64,000 nucleotides of DNA from Monomorium pharaonis (Eukaryota; Arthropoda; Insecta; Hymenoptera; Formicidae). The stretch lies in NCBI RefSeq assembly GCF_013373865.1, contig NC_050472.1, positions 14,580,913 to 14,644,912 of the forward strand, read 5' to 3'. How positions within the stretch are numbered: position 1 is the first letter of the stretch; each line of letters opens with the position of its first letter. Below, in pieces: positions 32,424 through 44,157 of the stretch. Made by a program: the position numbers and the translations under genes. The notes beneath the pieces were generated by a model. It was not told where the DNA came from. It saw only the letters and a list, made by a program, of their open reading frames with translations, and ran no database searches.

Positions 32424-32699
32424 GTAAGAATCAATTGTTTTTTATCTTTTTAATTTATTAACTTTTTAAATGATTTTTTTCTAACGATTAAGGGGATTCT
32501 AAAGCCAATCACTTTTTTTTATTAGAAAATATCTTTGAATTGATTTTACAGAATTCCAAATTTTTTTATACAATTCAAATATGCACAAAAATGAAGAGGG
32601 AAAAAGGCAATTTTATGTCAATAACGAACAAAATTTTTATTAAATTTTAGTAACAGCAATTACGCAGGTTTATAAGAAATGTGGTAAAGCCTGTATATC

Positions 32700-32950
32700 A
32701 GATAGATGTATTCCTATGTATTTTGAACTGTTAAATTCAAATCTAATGTCAAAATTGGTAAATTAGCTTGCTGTTTGCGAGCCAAATTTAAAAAAATCTA
32801 AAAAATCTATGGAACAAGCACTTTCGCTGCACGATTCAGGATACGTTTCGTTATGTCTTTTGATTTGTTGAGTTTGAATTTGAGGTTAGAATTAGTCCAT
32901 CGGGTCTTGGGCACTGAAATATAATATAACCAGAGCGAATGCGGTGGTAG
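32700..32950. mobile_element. remnant related to the CMC subterminal repeat
   Basis: CCTATGTATTTTGAACTG, AAATTCAAATCTAATGTCA and AAATTGGTAAATTAGCT track the ~120-bp subterminal unit of the element at 18994. Strongly decayed. Confidence 0.4.
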
Positions 32951-33195
32951 AACTTTTTGTTCAAGATGATTTGAGAGAGAACGTTCTAAGAGGTACCCTT
33001 GTCCTTTTTAAGTTGAAATGCGCATGTATAGCAGAAAGTAGTGGAAACGATACAGTCCCATAAAAAGTTTATGAACGCGTAGTAGTATATTTTAGTAGTA
33101 CTGGCATGTGCATTCATATTTACACGCGATTGTTGATAAACAAGAAATGCAAGAACTTGTTAAAATTTTAGCCGTAATAAGGTTATACATATATA

Positions 33196-33402
33196 CACTG
33201 GATCCCGTGTTAATAGATTGTTTGGGTCTCTAGTCTACTAATGCGAGATAATTTCCTATTGCTGGGTTTCATTCCTACTCCGTGAAATTCGGACGTAGCG
33301 GCATTGCCATCTAGCCTTCACTTACGTTACTCGCCTGCGCCGAGTGAATATGGAGGGAATAGTTTTTACTAACGCGGAATTCACTAATGCGGAGTTTGAC
33401 TG
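33196..33402. mobile_element. pogo/Tc1-like MITE, 207 bp, TA TSD, copy 2
   Basis: Same family as 27469-27674 (CACTGGATCCCGTGTTA ends, CCTACTCCGTGAAATTC interior), more diverged. TA at 33194-33195 and 33403-33404. Confidence 0.85.
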
Positions 33403-33414
33403 TATAATATATAT

Positions 33415-33479
33415 GTGTGCGTGCGTGCGTGCGTGCTTGCGTGCGGGCGGGTGGGCGTGCGTGCGTGCGTGCGTGCGTA
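33415..33479. repeat. (GTGC)n microsatellite
   Basis: GTGCGTGC units with GCGGGCGGGTGG variants, 12 bp past the MITE. Confidence 0.9.
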
Positions 33480-33483
33480 TATT

Positions 33484-34040
33484 ACACAGGGTAATTAAAA
33501 ACGACCCAGGTGTCATTGCAATGACATATTCTTGAGTTAATTCTGAGACGACTTTTCCTTTACGAAAATTTTATCCAAAACTTACTTTTTGAATTATTAA
33601 ATAAAATACCGAATCACGGGAGGCGTAGACAAGGTATGCAGGGGCGGCGCGACTCACCATCCAACATGGGTGATTACAAATTTGATTTCCTCATACTGCT
33701 TGGCGGACCAATAATTTTATTTGTCGGGAATAAACAACACTTTACATGTAACACTTTACATGTAACAACACTTTACGTGTAATATTTTACATGTAATCCA
33801 TAAATATAGATAAGTTTTTTCTTTCTTGTCACACAATACCCATCGAATCTACTCACGCACTTGATCGAGTGATTTTTAAATCTATCGATTTATTACTACT
33901 GAGTAATTTATTTTGTGGTTTATTTTGACTAAGACAAAATTTAGATTACAATAATTACAGATTACGTAATTATTTTCTGATTAATTATTACTGTAATCAA
34001 TCAGAAAATTGTTGTCTCTTAACAAATGTATCATGTATTA
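33484..34040. other. intronic repeat remnant, no gene
   Basis: Starts ACACAGGGTAATTAAAAACG, a typical DNA-transposon-type end, then a GC-richer patch (33620-33690) and AT-rich sequence with ACTTTACATGTAACA repeats near 33750. Class not determined. Confidence 0.4.
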
Positions 34041-34045
34041 ATACT

Positions 34046-34617
34046 TGTTGAGGATCGAGCGTTCCAGATTTTCTCCGTCGAGCGAGAAGACCGTTCCGGC
34101 GGGAGGCCTTTGCTTTGTTTCGCGCAAAACAAGCTTGTGGCGCGAAAACTGACGGCGCTCGAAGGGCAGTCGAATCCGATTGCAATAACATTACCTTATA
34201 TGGGCATTTCTTCGCCACTTTCGTGATCGGAGGGGCGATAGCGATCCACGGAAAAGGGGAGCCTCCGCTTTCTCGGGGCGTTTTGCTGAGCGTTTTTCGC
34301 GCCCAGCCGCCAGAAATCGCCGAGTCAGTACTGCGATCGGATCGCTGTCGCCCTCCGAGTTTGTACGCTCGCATTTTTCTTATATTCCGCGTATTCGCGC
34401 GAGATCCACACGCCCGCAAAAATTCCGGCGCTAAGTCCACTCTCGCTTGGGCGAATTGTGCAGCGAGCGCGTCTCTAATTAAATTGAGAATTTTTATATT
34501 AACAAATTGTGAACTTGTGAAGGTTAATTATACGTGAAGTGTTAACGTCCTTAGGCTCTTTTATTTTCCCGCCACTTCGCGCCATCCTTGCTCCCGCAAA
34601 CACCACGGTCGTGAACA
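34046..34617 (+). mobile_element. solo LTR, 572 bp, 5-bp TSD ATACT
   Basis: Starts TGTTGAGGATCGAGCG and ends CGTGAACA, with ATACT at 34041-34045 and 34618-34622. GC-rich (unlike flanks), no internal retroelement sequence on either side, so a solo LTR. A 5-bp TSD is compatible with Gypsy, Copia or BEL/Pao; the family is unknown. Frames of 66-147 codons here are fortuitous. Confidence 0.85.
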
Positions 34618-35186
34618 ATACTTCTAAAATTTACACACTTGCACGGAAACAAATCTATCTGTTTGTTATTATTTACTACCGGTTAACTATTCAACGATCG
34701 AAAATTATTTGAAAAGAAAATGCGTTTACACATCATACGTAACCCGACGTGGACATTCAATGTCAACAGAACGATTTAAGGTTAATGTATCTGGCGATAG
34801 TTCCTAAAACGACCAATCTCCGATTTAGTTCAAATTTTGGAAATAGGTTTCTTTTAGCGAAAAAAAAACATTCGAGAAGGATTTTTGGCGACTTGAAAAT
34901 TTTTTTTTAATGTCGGTAAGTAGGAAATCCATAATTTGTAGGCAAAAATTTAAATGTGTGTGTGTGTGTGTGTGTGTGCGTATTGTGTGACCATAGCGAA
35001 GAAATGTCTTTGTTTACATTTTTTATGGGTGTACTTGTAAAATAAGTAGGTGTTAACACCGTTACCATACACATATTTATATATGCATAAATCATGAAAA
35101 TGCCAGAAATTATAAAAAAACCATAAAAATCATAATTTTTTTCCATTTATAAAGTCGCAAATCCATGTGGTGCAGAGAATGCTTTA

Positions 35187-35308
<122 letters not shown>

Positions 35309-35700
35309 GGGGAGGGGTGTGCAAGGGGGGCTCTTGGGGCTCCCCTTCCGCACCCACCCCGTCCAAGTCGCTAGCCCATATACACATTGCAAACAAAGTA
35401 AAGTTTACATGTGTTTGCAGACAATGTATTCCAATACAATGTATGGTAACGGTATTAACATTTACTTATTTTACAAGTACATCCATAAAAAATGTAAACA
35501 AAGACATTTCTTTGCTGTGGTCACACACACACACACACACACACACATTTAAATTTTTGCTCACAAATTTTCTACTTACCGATGTTAAAAAAAATTTTTT
35601 GAGTTCAAAAATCTTTCTCGTATATGTTTTTATTCGCTAAAAGAAACCTATTTCAAAAATTTGAACTAAATCGGAGATTGGTCGTTTTCGGAATTACAGC

Positions 35701-36756
35701 CATCCCAGACAACATTATGACGTCTTAAAGACGTCCTAAAATTTCTAGGACGTCTTACAAAATTGTCGGAAAGACGTCTTGAAGACGTCATTGTGACGTC
35801 TTATGACCCGGTTTTCGGCAGTCTAAAGACGTCTTTAAGACACATCTTAATAATGTTTTTAAGACACATCCTAAAGATGTCTTAAAGATCTTCCTGGCGG
35901 AAAAATTTCTACAAAATTTTAAGAAACTACAAAGTTTACAAAAGTGTTCCAATTCTAGTATTTTCTGTAGCTTTTACAAAAAAATGCTAGAATTGGAACA
36001 CTTTTGTAAATTTTCATAATTTTTTAGAATTTTGTAGAAAATTTTTCCGCCAGGACTATCTGAAAGATATATACTAAGGACAAGTCTAAAATCTGTATGA
36101 GATATTTAAAAAATGTCTTTTATACGTCTAGAAGACCTTTTCTATAATTCTTTTTAGACATTTATAAAAGTTTTACATTCACGCGGAGGCCCACAGAGCT
36201 TTCTCACAGAGAAGAGGTATAAAACCCGTGAAATTCTCTTTATCAGGATTAAATAATCTATTACGTAGACTCTGAGAGGATTGAGAGCTCTCACTACAAT
36301 TGCTATGTAAAAGTTAATCTGTCACCGTGGGTGATCCTCTTATATGCTCTCAGGATGTAAATTACATCACGAGAAAGAGAACACCGCGTTGTCGCCTATA
36401 GCGGCGGTTATGCGAACTACATTGCGGCTGTTGCAGCTGCATCTTTAAGACGTTTTTTAACGATGCCTGACTGAAAGACGTCTTAAAAAATAATTCTTAA
36501 TACGTCTTTAGGACGCCTTCTAATAATGTCTGAAAGACGTCTTAAAAACAGTCTTTATGCCGTCTTTAGGACGTTTTTTAACATGTCTGAAAGACAACTT
36601 AAAAGTTCGTCTTTAAGACGTCTTCTAACAATGTCTGAAAGACGTCTTAAAAAATTGTCTTTATGACGTCTTTAGAACATTCTCTAGTAAAATTTTAAGA
36701 CGTCAGGAAGAAGACGTCTTTAAGACGTCTTCAAGACATGCATGTTGTGTGGGATG
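35701..36756. mobile_element. MITE-like element made of AAGACGTCTT palindromes
   Basis: Ends CATCCCAGACAACAT and the complement of ATGTTGTGTGGGATG (one mismatch). The interior is filled with GACGTC-centred palindromes (AAGACGTCTT, TTAAGACGTC) on both sides of a unique core (36180-36450). The TSD is probably AT (2 bp) but not certain. A second hairpin is nested at 35893-36054. Confidence 0.75.
35893..36054. mobile_element. perfect-ended hairpin nested in the ACGTC element, 162 bp
   Basis: CCTGGCGGAAAAATTTCTAC and TTTACAAAAGTGTTCCAATT are matched by their complements, ending TTTTCCGCCAGG. The loop is about 30 bp. Confidence 0.85.
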
Positions 36757-37046
36757 TATCTTGAAAAGCATTAATTGTAAATCTGTCGATAACTGCAGTC
36801 GATAAATCAATCACTCCGATACCATGATAATGCAGAGTATTAATTAATTGGTAGTAGAAGCATATTATACGTATTGCTAATCCGATTACACCAACTTTAT
36901 TTTAGTTTTAAGTGAAATTTAAATATGTATCAGTCTTTATTTATAAAAAAAAACAAATTATGCTTAAATCGGAAATAATATAGGTAGTCTAAATTAATAA
37001 GTAGATAATATTAAAATATTAAATATTTTTCTATACATCAAAGGTG

Positions 37047-37388
37047 TCAATTTTTTAAGAATAATTTATTGCAAATTTGAAAAAATGTTCCACGTCGATA
37101 AAATATTTGGTTGCCCTGAAAAGGGCAGATTAATTTTGTTTTTATAATAAATGTTTGAAGTGTTTGCCATTTATTGTGCAAGCTTTCATGCGTTTCAACA
37201 AATTTTGTTGAACTTTCCACATAATTCCTCAATAAAAAAATGGCATGATGAAGTTTGTCATTTAATTCGTCGACATTCTCAGTAGGCCGTTTGTAAATTA
37301 TTTTCTTGCAATGGCTCCACAAGAAAAAATCCAATGGATTGAAGTCTGGAGATTTTGCACACCAACATATAGGACCATATCGGCTCAT
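37047..37388 (-). pseudogene. Tc1/mariner-group transposase fragment (C-terminal)
   Basis: An open minus frame of 113 codons reads CWCAKSPDFNPLDFFLWSHC then KKIIYKRPTENVDELNDKL. The SPD.NPLDFFLW block is the last catalytic motif of IS630/Tc1/mariner transposases, with the final Asp intact. Earlier motifs are absent on the upstream (higher-coordinate) side. No terminal repeats seen. A decayed fragment. Confidence 0.75.
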
Positions 37389-37599
37389 TCAACGTTACTT
37401 TTAGTTCCGAAGATTGCTATTTTTGATGACAAATCTAATCAATAAATGGCAAAAGGAAGTCAAGTTTCTCATATGCCAATCTTTCAAGCTTAACGAACTG
37501 ATAGTTTCTTGGAATTTTTATCCCATTTCTTATTTCATGGGATTTTCGACAGTGACATACTAACCCCCCCCTTTTTTTTTAAATATATATATATAATGA

Positions 37600-37745
37600 A
37601 CTCGACCATTTTTTTGTACATTTTTGTGCATGCTTTAATTCTGTACAGGATTTTTGCAATTCTATAAAGCCAATTAAAAAATGGTTTATTTAAAAAATTC
37701 TAATAAAATAGACGACTTTAGGATATCTTTAAGACAAAATAATAT
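37600..37745 (+). repeat. dispersed repeat Y, copy 1
   Basis: GCTTTAATTCTGTACAGG, TTTTTGCAATTCTATAAAG and CAATTAAAAAATGG recur at 54075-54215 in the same orientation. Confidence 0.7.
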
Positions 37746-38930
37746 AGAAATATACGTTGTTTAATAATGCGCAATTTTGACTAAAATTATTAGCATCAAC
37801 GAGATAAAAGAAGCCAAAATTTTTTTACTTAAGTGGACCCACAAATAATTGAAAAAAACAATTACGTTACCAGTAATTTTGTGCAAAATTTAGATTTAAA
37901 ACATTAATAAAACATTTTAGACACTTGTTTAAAGGCATCTTTAAGAATTATGTCCCAATTTTGGACATGTATTACTTAATGATCATATTTGTTATTCTCT
38001 CGTACTACAAATTGCTATCGAACTTAATTAACAGTCGCGGAAAGTTATTTCTGTTACACGTCGCCTTTTTTATGTCCCTTTTTAGTAAGTTTGGAAAGTT
38101 GCCGATTTCTCAGTTTTTTTATACAAGTAATTTATTATGTTACTGTTTTTGTTCTCTCAATAGGTGACGTGAGAAATACAGAAATACTTTCCTTTATATT
38201 TATTTCATTTTTTGCATGTTTGACTTCGTTATTATTATTACACGTTGTTATGCTTGCATGCGCGTTATCTTGCAACACGCTCAATTCTCGAAGAATTACC
38301 GACGTTTTATTGCTTTTATGAACTTAACCTAACCTTGGCTAACCTGTTGATTTATGTCACTTAAAGACATTAGATCAGATAATCGCGTCAAGACCGCGTG
38401 AAAGAAGTTGAATGTTGCGATAGTCAACAATAATGTGGTGAGAAGTCGATACATCATGATTAGTATCAGTAAAGATGGATACCAAAAATCCGAATACTGA
38501 AATATTATTTGAAAGTAACAGAGAACTTACACACTCCAAAGATACACACTCCAACTGCGAAAGAGATTACATAGAAATTAATCTACTTAAAACTGTATAG
38601 AAATAGTTTTTTATTTATGGAAGCTTAACTACTTTTTAAATTTTTGGTTGGCACTGTGTATTTTAAACAAATTATATACATATCAAAGTTATGTTTATAA
38701 TATTCTATTATTAAACATTTGTACAGTTTACATGTTTATAATTTATTTATAGTGCTGATTTTAATCAATTTAATTAATAAATTAACATTTGTCAATATAA
38801 TCAACTCGAAGGGATAATTTATTTTTTAAAATAAATATATAATTTTTTAAAAGTGTTTATTTAGATTTATATTATTCCTCAACGTACACACATAAAAAAC
38901 ATTACATAACATATACACAGGATGGTCGTT
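37746..38930. other. AT-rich intron sequence, no gene recognised
   Basis: Two short frames (37925-38167, 38091-38321) are hydrophobic and match nothing I know. AT content is high and no repeat boundary was found. Confidence 0.4.
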
Positions 38931-39290
38931 TTCCAGCCATTTAAAACGGCTTTTGCCTTTAAAGCATTGTATTTGAAGGTCTAAAAAAACTTACATATAT
39001 TCTTTGAACAGTCTAAAACAATGCCTAATTGTTTTGGGGAAGTAATTTTTATTTGAACATTCAAAAAATCAGTGAAGCAAGTCATAAATGAAAAATGACT
39101 GTTTTTTTAGTGAAAAAATTATAACATTTTTAATTTATAATATTTTATTTAATTTCTTGCGGAATTTTACTCTAGAAATACAACATTTTAAGAAAAAATA
39201 TGCAGCACAGTGGGCTTTAAAAAAAAGATATTTAGAGGTGTAAAATTATGAAAAAATTAGCAAAAAAAATTCTGCAAAAGTTATATTTAT
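38930..39290 (+). repeat. dispersed repeat Z, copy 1
   Basis: Diverged direct copy of 50150-50460: AAAATGACTGTTTT, AACATTTTTAATTTATAATA, TCTAGAAATACAACATTTTA, AGTGGGCTTTAAAAAAAAGA. Confidence 0.6.
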
Positions 39291-39554
39291 TTGTACTTAA
39301 TTCAAAATTTTTTGACTATAACAAATACATTTTTATATAAAAATTATTACAAAAAGTAAAGAGGATTTAAAAAATAGAAAAAGTCTTTTTTATTATTTAT
39401 TGTAACACTCATATTCTGACTCCTCAAACACATTATCTTTCTCACTGTCACTTGGATTGTCTCTTACAATGTTCTCTCTATCGTGCTCATCGTCCTTGAG
39501 CAACTACTCGCGGACAGTGCGACTTTGCAAATTATAATAAGTCATCTAGATATT

Positions 39555-39900
39555 AGGTCATTCAAGTCAAACCGAAACTTTTGAGTTTACAAAATAAAAG
39601 ATTAAATATCAAGGAGCAAAAACTGCATTTATTCTTCGACACACTTCCCTGCTACACCCACACACCCATCCCAGCGCCCAACTAAATGTCTGGAAAGCCC
39701 GGCATAGAAAGATCCGTCATCACGTTTGAACCATTTTGATGAGCCCGCTTTACTTCGTCATCAGAAACTCCTTTAGGGATCCATACAGGTGAAAACAAAG
39801 TGGAAGCTACATTTGTTTTCGACTCCCATGCTGCATTTGTATATTTATCCCAGCGTTTAAAAAAAAACTTGTGTATTGTAACATCTGCAGCATGAGTATG
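39555..39900 (-). pseudogene. mariner-type transposase C-terminus and terminal repeat
   Basis: The + strand begins TTAGGTCATTCAAGTCAAAC (39555), a mariner-type terminal repeat next to TA. On the minus strand before it, RDDGSFYAGLSRHLVGRWDG then CVGVAGKCVEE is readable (39635-39725), which is the W..C(V/I)...G.YVEE end of this transposase group. The rest of the protein is missing. Confidence 0.7.
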
Positions 39901-40830
39901 AGGGTGGTGACCGAAGGCGGATAACGCCTAGGCACCACGCAACCTGACATACTCCGAGACGCTCAAATACGGGCAGCGAAGTTATAATATAAAACGTGCT
40001 ACGAGCCGCCGTCACTAGAGGACCTCATTTCTCCTAATCAAAGTGACAGCATTTAGAGGATATAAGGAGCAGACTGAGACTATCTCCTCGCTCATTGCGC
40101 TATGGCAAAAAGAGACGTTTTTACAGTAGAACCACGTTCTACACGATTACAGGCGGTACACGCTACTCGGCAATCTGGCGACCAGGGAAAAGCCGTGGAA
40201 GTTCCCCGACACGCAGTTGGAACCGGTATCTTTGACGCGTTCCCCCAGGGTGTTGCTGGCCGCGGACGACACTCGTATATGGAGGTACATCTCTCCAAGG
40301 TATCAGCTTCCGGACCTGCTGAAGACATTAGCCAGGGAGACTAAGTCAACGGAGACGCAGACGGAAGCGACGACCACTAGGACGGACCAATAGTACGCAG
40401 ACTGTGGACCGAGTCGAAAGTCTGCGAAAATTGAGACTGGCACGCAAATCATAGAGGAGCCGAGAGAGGAAGACCGAGTAACACAGACGGCGAACTCGAT
40501 TCCGGGAAGTAAAGCTTCTAATTAGGAGAGTCGGCGCTCGAAGAGAAAGCGGAAACATTGACACCGGGAAGGAGAGCCAGGGAAAAGGAAACTCGGAAGA
40601 CTCCAGGATCCGAAGATAACATCCTCGATCACAGACGCCAACAACAACACCTCGGATTCCACCAGCTACCGAGTCACGAAGGCTTAGGCCACAATTTCAT
40701 TGATCGCTCTGTCGCGGCGATTTGTGTCACGTGATGTCTTGTTGCCGCGATCGGATTTTGAAGTTAAATTTTTTTAACTACAAGCGATATCGCTGAGTGT
40801 TAAAATCGACTCAACATTTTTAATATTTTA
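39901..40830. other. GC-rich block of unknown origin
   Basis: Markedly GC-richer than its surroundings, with an 80-codon + frame at 40102-40344 and an overlapping minus frame; neither is recognised. Probably a retroelement fragment by composition and position. No TSD found. Confidence 0.35.
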
Positions 40831-41689
40831 TTAAAATTGGTGATTAATTATTAATAATATGAAAAAAGACGTAATGTCGGAAGTGAGTATGTTTAGTAGA
40901 CATTCAAGTAAAATATCAAGAAATACAACGTTTATAAACATTACATACATATATATAAAATATGCTAAAATATCAATCTTAACTATATGTTAACGAATAA
41001 AATTGTAGCTAAATAAATAAATAAATAAATAAATTTGTAACTCTTATTGGATTTTTTAAAACAATTTTTTTTGTAAATTATGACCAACTAAATTTATTCG
41101 TTTTTCTAACTACGTGGCTGACATCCTTAAATAGTTATGAAAGCGAAGATCTTCAAGTTGCAAAATTGGAAAAAGAGCATGATAAAAACCATGGTCTTTT
41201 TTTTTAAATTGGAGCCACCCAAAATCTTTTTTTCTTGTAACGCTTTTCATTTACGAAAAGAGCCATAACTGCAGCAATTTTTCTTTTTTTTGATATTTTT
41301 TTATGTTTATAAATAATTTGCGCACACTGTAATAACCCTTGAGTAACTCTTGATATTTCTTTTGATACTGTAAATAATTATCTTCCGAAATCCACTTCAT
41401 TTTAGGTTAGAATTTATTTGACGCTTCAAAAATCGCGCGTGCAACAGTCGTTGAATAATCGCCGCGATTTTGTCGTCTATGAAAAGGATCCCTTATCCAC
41501 ACATAGCGTGGAAATCCAAGTCTTGGGCTTAATTTACTTTTTTTTCCGTGGTCCCCTAGAGGGACCACTCTTGATAAACTGAAACACAAGATACATTGTA
41601 CATACTGTAAATATTAGAATAGATAAATATACCGAGTAAAAGGAATTACTGTCTCCAGATCATTTGGACCATTCAACCAGCGTTAGCTA

Positions 41690-44147
41690 TAACGAACACA
41701 CCTCCACAAGGGACAAGGAACGTATAAGGGTGAGCGTGTCATAGCGCTTGAAAGTATGATGTATGTGTGTGTCGCGTATTCGGCAGTAAGGTACTGGCCA
41801 GCGAGCGAGAAGCACGTATGCTATGCCAAGTGTATAATGTAAAACTAATAAATAAGGTTCATATTAATAGAATGTCATGAAGTTTACTTACACCCGTACA
41901 TCACAATTGGCGACGAGGATTACTAAAAAATACTCAGAATTCGTGCAAAGTACGATAACCGAACAAGTTAAGCAAGGAAAAAAAGACGCGTTCGTCGATC
42001 AGGAAGGTGCTTTCGCCGAGGATTCAAGCAGCAAGTGCTACGTGTCGCGTTACGTAGCTGCAGAAAGATGCAATTACACGAACTATTAAGTTACATGCAC
42101 GGACAAACTAAAACAGGTTGAATACAAAATTTGAATAAGCAACAGATAATCGCGGAATTAAAAAAGCGAAATATCGAGTCCACTGGAAACGAAAAATACG
42201 ATGACCTCGGGAAACGATTAAGAAATGCCATAAAAAAAGAACAAGAGCAGTAATTATCGAGTAATATCAAAAGTAGTGACGAATCAAGAGAAGATTTTGA
42301 ACTAAAATCGGAGACAGACAAGTCTGTTCTAGAAACTTCGGACGAATCTAAGTCAAGCAAAGCTACGCATGAAAGACAAGGAAGTAGAAGTGAGCACACC
42401 GGTATAGAAGATCACAAATCAGATAGAGACAGCACGGTCCGGCGACAGCGGTAAGCTAAGCTTCTCATTGGAAAGGAATAGCTGGAAAACATTTACAGAA
42501 TAATTGGAATTTTATATCGTAGAAAAGTATGTAAACGATGACAAAAAGAAACTATCCGCACTCATGACGCGCGTCGATCAAGAAACATTTAACCTAATTA
42601 AACAGTTGGTAGCACCTGAAAAAATAATTGATAAAAAATTCGAAGACGTAGTAAAGTTAATGACGGAGCATTTTAATCCGAAGCCTTCAGTTGCAATGGA
42701 GCGCTGCAAATTTCATCAGGCGAGACAAGAAGCTAACGAGTCAATTGCGGAGTACGCAGCGAAGCTAAAGAAATTGTCGCTAAACTGCAATTTTAATAAT
42801 CTTAAAACCGCTTTACACGATTAGCTGGTATGTGGTACGAGATAAGGAGATAAGATTCAAGTATTGACTATGATAAAGCGTTACAAACTGCATGAATCAG
42901 CAGTGAAAAATGTGACAGCATCGTTAAACACTCTAGAACACAAAAATCAGAAGGCGGATGTATTTAAAATTCGTGAGCAAAGTAAGCGACATCGCGGTGG
43001 CGGCAAAATCCGTAGAAGGCAGAGCGCTGATCGGAACGGATCAGCGCATGGTAACACACAGCGACAGGAGGACGATGACCGACAACGGCCACGTGAGCAA
43101 AGACAAGACATCACGTTGTGATTAGGTCATGCACGCTACTGCTGTGCATAACCTAATCACATAAGCAAAGACTGCCGTTTTCGTAGTTACACATGTAACT
43201 ATTGCCAGAAAAGGAGGCACATAGAAAGAGGGTGCTGTAAGAAGATGGCAGAAGCCCAGCAGAGTAAAGGAGAGGTAAAACTGATGACGTCAACGACTGA
43301 CGGAGTTTCCAACGACCCAGAGCCGAGTACATCGCATCGTAATGATTTTTTTTGCGTAAAGCTATGCATGGATGAGTATAAAAATAAGAGTTCAGATGAG
43401 TATGAAAATAATATTCTTGGAGACAGTATACATAAAAGTGTTAATAGCGAGACACGCAACGTTAATAAAAACGAAATAATTGAAAGAAGTAAAAGTAAAT
43501 TCGTAAATGCAAACGATAGTAACGCGGAATCTATGTTTGCAAATATTGTTATAAATGGGGAAAAAATTAAAGGTCGAAATAGATACGAGAACGTTCGCGA
43601 CTGTAATGTTAGAGAAAATTTATAATGAAAATTTTAAAGGGGTTAAACTTATGAAAACCGACTAAAATTAAAGGCTTACGATGGAAATGATTTACAACCG
43701 ATAGGGATAATGAATAACTTAACAGTAAGGTTTAACAATAAGACATGTGTATTAGAATGTTTTGTTTTACCCGGGTCGGGACTAAGTTTAATCGGACGTC
43801 AATGGTTAACGCGATTTAATTTATGGCCTTTAATTATACCAGGAATAAACAATTATGAGATTAACAGATTAGACACACACTCAAAATTTATCAAATTATT
43901 TTTCAGTAAAATTTAAAGATTTATTTAGCGATACTTAATTTACAATAAAAGTAAAATCAAGATTTAATTAAAAGATAATACGCGTCCAATTGCTTTAAAG
44001 TGTAGACACGTCGCACATGCATTGAAATCGCTAATCGAGAAAGAGATTGAACGATTAGTTAACTTAGGTCACTTAGAGCTGGTGGAATGGGCTATACCAA
44101 TTGTTCCGGTTTTTAAAAGTAATGGTAATATTCGCATATGTGGGGAC
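41690..44147 (+). mobile_element. Gypsy-type LTR retrotransposon, 5' half (LTR, gag, protease end, RT start)
   Basis: The LTR ends CATCACA at 41905, followed by ATTGGCGACGAGGAT, the primer-binding-side sequence typical of insect Gypsy elements. Then come gag, two zinc knuckles, the protease C-terminal motif and the first RT block, and the element stops dead at 44147 after NIRICGDF. The LTR is recognisable because its inverted relative lies at 44148-45300 (GAGCGTGTCA..GCTTGA.AGTATGAT). Start of the LTR is approximate. Confidence 0.8.
41906..44147 (+). pseudogene. Gypsy gag-pol remnant
   Basis: Gag: IIAELKKRNIESTGNEKYDD (near 42150, a SAP-like opening common in Gypsy gag), then VDQETFNLIKQLVAPEK and ESIAEYAAKLKKLSLNCNF (42566-42805, retrotransposon gag core). 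A CCHC knuckle CNYCQKRRHIERGC is intact at 43195-43236, with a damaged one just before. Protease end: PGSGLSLIGRQWL (43771-43809). RT start: RPIALKCRHVAHALKSLIEK (near 43982), then WAIPIVPVFKSNGNIRICGD. Several stops and frame changes separate these; the copy is dead. Confidence 0.82.
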
Positions 44148-44157
44148 TTCTCGCTCG

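Noticed and set aside
33997..34537. Minus 147-codon and + 140-codon frames in a GC-rich block
   Set aside because: Both are within the ATACT-flanked solo LTR and overlap each other antisense.
40092..40344. Overlapping 78- and 80-codon frames as genes
   Set aside because: Antisense pair in a GC-rich block, no family resemblance.
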